DNA of 16,866 nucleotides, taken from assembly GCA_948482415.1 (NCBI GenBank), contig CAOMFZ010000025.1:1-16866 (forward strand), in the 5' to 3' direction. A program made the translations under genes and the position numbers. Source of the stretch: an uncultured Mailhella sp. (GTDB taxonomy: Bacteria > Desulfobacterota > Desulfovibrionia > Desulfovibrionales > Desulfovibrionaceae). The notes under the pieces are model-generated. The model did no database searches and had not been told where the DNA came from. It saw only the letters and a program-made list of their open reading frames with translations. How positions within the stretch are numbered: the first letter of the stretch is position 1; each line of letters opens with the position of its first letter. Shown piece after piece: positions 14,557-16,866 of the stretch.

Positions 14557-15468
14557 ATGGAAACGCAGTCAAAAATTGATACGTTAAATTCAGCACTGAA
14601 ACAAATTGTTGAACGCCATACTCCGGAAGAAGGGATTTTTCAAACTTCTGTTCCTCATTTATACTTTGTGCGTAAAAGACAATTAAATCAAACAGATAAA
14701 TTTTTTGTTCGTCCGCATGTTTCTGTTATTTTGCAAGGGCATAAAATTTCCATACAAGGCAATCACGAATATCATCTGCAAAAAAATAAATGTATTGTGA
14801 CCGGCATTGAAATTACCAGTTCCTCTAATTTCATTGTGCAGGAACCTTTTGAAGATTTTCTTTGTATTTTTGCTGACTTAGATAAAGAAATAATTTCTGA
14901 ACTGATTATGGAAATGGAAAAACACCAAATCCCTTATCCAACATCAAAGCATGGTTTTGCTGTGGGTGATGCGGAAGTGGAAATTTTGGAATGTATGTAC
15001 CGTTTGGCAGAACTTGTGGATAAGCCGGACCAAATTCATTTACGCGCGCCTATGATTTTGCGCGAACTGCATTATTTGGTGCTGATTGGCAAATACGGCG
15101 GGGTTTTGTATAGTTTGTACGCAAAGGGTTCTGAAAAGAATCAGGTTGTGCAGGCAATTTCTTTTTTAAAGAAACATCTTACCCAGCCTTTGAATGTGGA
15201 AGAGCTTGCGGAACGCGTCAACATGTCTGTTTCAAGTCTTTATCGGCATTTCAAGGAAATTACCGGTTCCAGTCCTTTGCAGTATCAAAAACAGTTACGT
15301 TTGCAGGAAGCACAGCGGCTTATGCTTATGGAAAATGAACGGGCTTCCTCTGCGGCACTTTTAGTTGGCTATGAAAGTGTTTCCCAATTTAACCGTGAAT
15401 ATAAGCGGATGTTTGGTGACCCGCCTCATCGGGATATGAATAAGCGAAAATCTTTTGCTTTTATCTGA
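14557..15468 (+). CDS. AraC-family transcriptional regulator (YqhC-like, AraC_N domain)
   Basis: The protein is 303 residues from the ATG at 14557, which has GAGGAG six bases upstream and a strong promoter before it; the frame remains open to 14431 but that part is not needed. The N-terminal region (about 20-190) matches the AraC_N cupin-like domain of E. coli YqhC: PHLYFVRKRQ, then VSVILQGHKISI and EYHLQKNKCIV. The C-terminus holds two helix-turn-helix units (about 198-293): LNVEELAERVNMSVSSLYRHFKEI and the family signature ending GDPPHRD. YqhC activates an aldehyde-reductase operon in response to aldehydes, and related regulators often adjoin carboxymuconolactone-decarboxylase and cupin genes as here. 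It probably controls the next two genes (inference). Confidence 0.87.
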   Translation: METQSKIDTLNSALKQIVERHTPEEGIFQTSVPHLYFVRKRQLNQTDKFFVRPHVSVILQGHKISIQGNHEYHLQKNKCIVTGIEITSSSNFIVQEPFEDFLCIFADLDKEIISELIMEMEKHQIPYPTSKHGFAVGDAEVEILECMYRLAELVDKPDQIHLRAPMILRELHYLVLIGKYGGVLYSLYAKGSEKNQVVQAISFLKKHLTQPLNVEELAERVNMSVSSLYRHFKEITGSSPLQYQKQLRLQEAQRLMLMENERASSAALLVGYESVSQFNREYKRMFGDPPHRDMNKRKSFAFI

Positions 15469-15476
15469 TAAGCTTG

Positions 15477-15508
15477 AAAGACTGTCTTTTATGGACAGTC
15501 TTTTTTTT
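15477..15508 (+). terminator. Intrinsic terminator after the araC-family gene
   Basis: AAAGACTGTC (15477-15486) and GACAGTCTTT (15494-15503) form a 10-bp perfect stem with a 7-nt loop, followed by an unbroken run of eight T (15501-15508). It lies 9 bp after the stop codon. The downstream CMD gene therefore needs its own promoter in 15509-15599, where TATTCT (15566-15571) is a weak -10 candidate next to a small dyad CTATG-AG-CATAG (15570-15581). Confidence 0.88.
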
Positions 15509-15599
15509 GATAATTTTAGGCAATTTTTTAGGAGGATTAGGTCTTTCTATTTTATTTCTGTTCGGTATTCTATGAGCATAGAAAGAAAGGAGTTTCCGC

Positions 15600-16307
15600 A
15601 TGAAAAAAATTATACGAGCAATATTAACCATCATTTTATGTCTAGGAGTAACAACCATGAGTGCACAAGCAGCTGAAAACGGTTTGACCGCAAAAGAAAA
15701 ATCAATGGTAAGCATTTCTGCTTTAGCTGGTGCCGGGGATTTGCCAAATTTGGAAAAAGCTTTGGAAAACGGCTTGCAAAATGGATTGACTGTAAATGAA
15801 ATCAAAGAATTATTGGTACAAGTGTATGCCTATGCGGGGTTCCCCAGAAGTCTGAACGGTCTGCAAACATTCTCTGCCTTGCTTGACAAAAGAAAAGCTC
15901 AAGGAATAGAAGATGTTATGGGAAAAGAAGCAAGCCCGATGCCAAAAAATAAAACCAGTCTGGAATTTGGCACAGAAAATCAAACCAATCTTTTCAAGCG
16001 TGAAGTAAAGGGCGGTCTTTACGATTTTGCGCCTATGATTGACTATTGCCTGAAAGCTCATTTGTTTGGCGATCTTTTCCAACGTGACGTGCTGACCTGG
16101 AAAGACAGAGAACTCATGACAGTTGGTATTTTGGCAGGTGTTGGCAATGTCAATCCTCAATTAATGGCACATTTGACAACTTGTCATAAGATTTCAGGCT
16201 GGACAAAGGAACAGCTTTTCAGCTATGTTGATGTAATCCGTGAAAGTTTAGGTGAAGAAACTGCAAGAAATGTGCAGAGTCTTGTTGAACAAGTTGTGCA
16301 AAAATAA
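15600..16307 (+). CDS. Exported carboxymuconolactone-decarboxylase-family protein, two CMD repeats
   Basis: This 235-residue protein has an N-terminal signal peptide (MKKIIRAIL, hydrophobic core to about 19, cleavage near SAQA at 21-24) and should be periplasmic. Two CMD/AhpD-like units follow: about 28-100 (LTAKEKSMVSISALAGAGD, then VNEIKELLVQVYAYAGFPRSLN) and about 140-232 (LTWKDRELMTVGILAGVGN, then LMAHLTTCHKISGWTKEQL). The CxxC pair of AhpD peroxidases is absent, so thiol peroxidase activity is unlikely. Substrate and reaction are unknown. The start is supported by AAGGAG eight bases upstream. The gene is followed 12 bp later by a cupin, a pairing common beside AraC regulators. The pair may act on reactive small molecules (inference). 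Confidence 0.83.
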   Translation: MKKIIRAILTIILCLGVTTMSAQAAENGLTAKEKSMVSISALAGAGDLPNLEKALENGLQNGLTVNEIKELLVQVYAYAGFPRSLNGLQTFSALLDKRKAQGIEDVMGKEASPMPKNKTSLEFGTENQTNLFKREVKGGLYDFAPMIDYCLKAHLFGDLFQRDVLTWKDRELMTVGILAGVGNVNPQLMAHLTTCHKISGWTKEQLFSYVDVIRESLGEETARNVQSLVEQVVQK

Positions 16308-16319
16308 AAAGGAAATCAT

Positions 16320-16733
16320 ATGAGTAACGACAGCAAGATGCTTTTTGCAAAAGGCGAATATAACAAGGCGTATGAACAATATTTTACAGGCAAAAGTTAT
16401 TTGAATTTTCTTTCCAAAGAACAGGTTTTTGTTGCAAATGTTACTTTTGAACCGGCATGCCGAAATAATTGGCATATTCACAATGCAGATGAAGGCGGAG
16501 GGCAAATCCTTATCTGTGTGCATGGAGAAGGCTGGTATCAGGAATGGGGGCAGCCCGCTCGTTCTTTGAAAGTTGGTGATGTGGTGAATATTCCTGCCGG
16601 GGTCAAGCATTGGCATGGTGCGAAAAAAGACAGCTGGTTCTCTCATCTTGCTGTTGAAGTGCCTGCGAAAAATGGCTCAAATACCTGGCTTGAACCGGTC
16701 ACAGACGAAGAATATTTGAAATTGCATGAGTAA
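16320..16733 (+). CDS. Small single-domain cupin protein
   Basis: This 137-residue cupin_2 protein carries metal-binding motif 1 with WHIH (51-54) and GGGQ (59-62), then HGEGWYQEWG (68-77), and motif 2 with PAGVKHWHGA (92-101). The likely metal ligands are H52, H54, Q62 and H97 or H99. It has no signal peptide, so it is predicted to be cytoplasmic although its partner gene encodes an exported protein. RBS AAGGAAA lies just upstream. Its role is probably enzymatic on a small carbonyl or aromatic compound, or sensory. Neither can be decided from sequence. Confidence 0.83.
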   Translation: MSNDSKMLFAKGEYNKAYEQYFTGKSYLNFLSKEQVFVANVTFEPACRNNWHIHNADEGGGQILICVHGEGWYQEWGQPARSLKVGDVVNIPAGVKHWHGAKKDSWFSHLAVEVPAKNGSNTWLEPVTDEEYLKLHE

Positions 16734-16751
16734 AATATTGAAAAAGTGCAG

Positions 16752-16792
16752 GACCGGTAATTTATGGCAAATCTGCGTATAGATTGCCGGTC
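16752..16792 (+). terminator. Probable terminator-like hairpin after the cupin gene
   Basis: GACCGGTAAT (16752-16761) pairs with ATTGCCGGTC (16783-16792) with one G-U. An alternative inner pairing, GGCAAATCT with AGATTGCC (16781-16788), competes for the right arm. The following tract (TTCCCTTCTTATTTTA) is only moderately U-rich, so termination may be incomplete and the operon may continue past the window. Confidence 0.45.
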
Positions 16793-16866
16793 TTCCCTTC
16801 TTATTTTATGCTCTGTTATAGAAAGAGGTTGATAATCAATCACCTATAAAACATGTATTCTTGTTT
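16793..16866. other. Right-edge intergenic sequence
   Basis: No gene is visible. TTGAT-A-ATCAA (16829-16839) is palindromic around one base, followed by TATAAA (16845-16850). It may be the promoter region of a gene beyond the window, but this cannot be judged here. Confidence 0.25.

Noticed and set aside
16829..16839. FNR-like box TTGAT...ATCAA
   Set aside because: The halves are separated by one base, not the four needed for an FNR site, and no downstream gene is visible.
1..16866. tRNA, rRNA, CRISPR, insertion sequence or prophage features
   Set aside because: I looked for clover-leaf arms, regularly spaced direct repeats, transposase motifs and terminal repeats, and found none.

Overview
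The window looks like chromosome from a Gram-negative (diderm) anaerobe, most plausibly a low-G+C relative of the Desulfovibrio group. This is inference. The solute-binding protein of the ABC transporter has a plain Sec signal peptide with no lipobox, as is usual in diderms. An AprA/fumarate-reductase-like flavoprotein is paired with a two-cluster ferredoxin. A dyad in front of the ABC operon matches the NikR operator form I recall for Desulfovibrio. No rRNA, tRNA, CRISPR array, insertion sequence or phage gene was seen.

Layout. (1) 1-4530, minus strand: a putative redox module. A ferredoxin (4174-4416), an AprA-like FAD oxidoreductase (2461-4140) and a DASS/SLC13-type anion permease (984-2369) are co-directional and end at a strong hairpin (932-956). 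A Crp/Fnr-family regulator (171-860) follows with its own promoter (892-920). The ferredoxin promoter region carries a 12-bp-arm dyad over the predicted -35/-10 and a 16-bp Crp/Fnr-sized near-palindrome about 60 bp upstream of the predicted start. (2) 4417-4820: an AT-rich spacer without genes. (3) 4821-7565, minus: a solitary, very AT-rich 914-residue SF1 helicase with a C-terminal PD-(D/E)XK-like (DUF2726-like) nuclease domain. It has its own predicted promoter and looks acquired; it is a candidate defence or repair gene. (4) 7647-13187, minus: a complete Opp/Dpp/Nik-type ABC importer in the order permease B, permease C, binding protein A, ATPase D, ATPase E. The upstream dyad GTGTTA-N15-TAACAC suggests control by NikR, and so nickel uptake rather than peptide uptake. 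(5) 13390-14427, plus: an MnmM(YtqB)-like tRNA methyltransferase overlapping an ABM-fold monooxygenase-like gene. (6) 14482-16792, plus: an AraC-family (YqhC-like) regulator with a near-consensus promoter and a terminator, then an exported two-domain carboxymuconolactone-decarboxylase-like protein and a small cupin.

How the parts fit. The first module would import an organic or inorganic anion and reduce or oxidise it in the cytoplasm through the flavoprotein, using ferredoxin clusters as the electron conduit, under Crp/Fnr control. The substrate cannot be read from sequence, and this is the best candidate here for an undescribed pathway. The ABC importer would supply nickel for enzymes such as hydrogenase, which are not in this window. 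The AraC/CMD/cupin set resembles stress or aldehyde-response neighbourhoods known from other bacteria.
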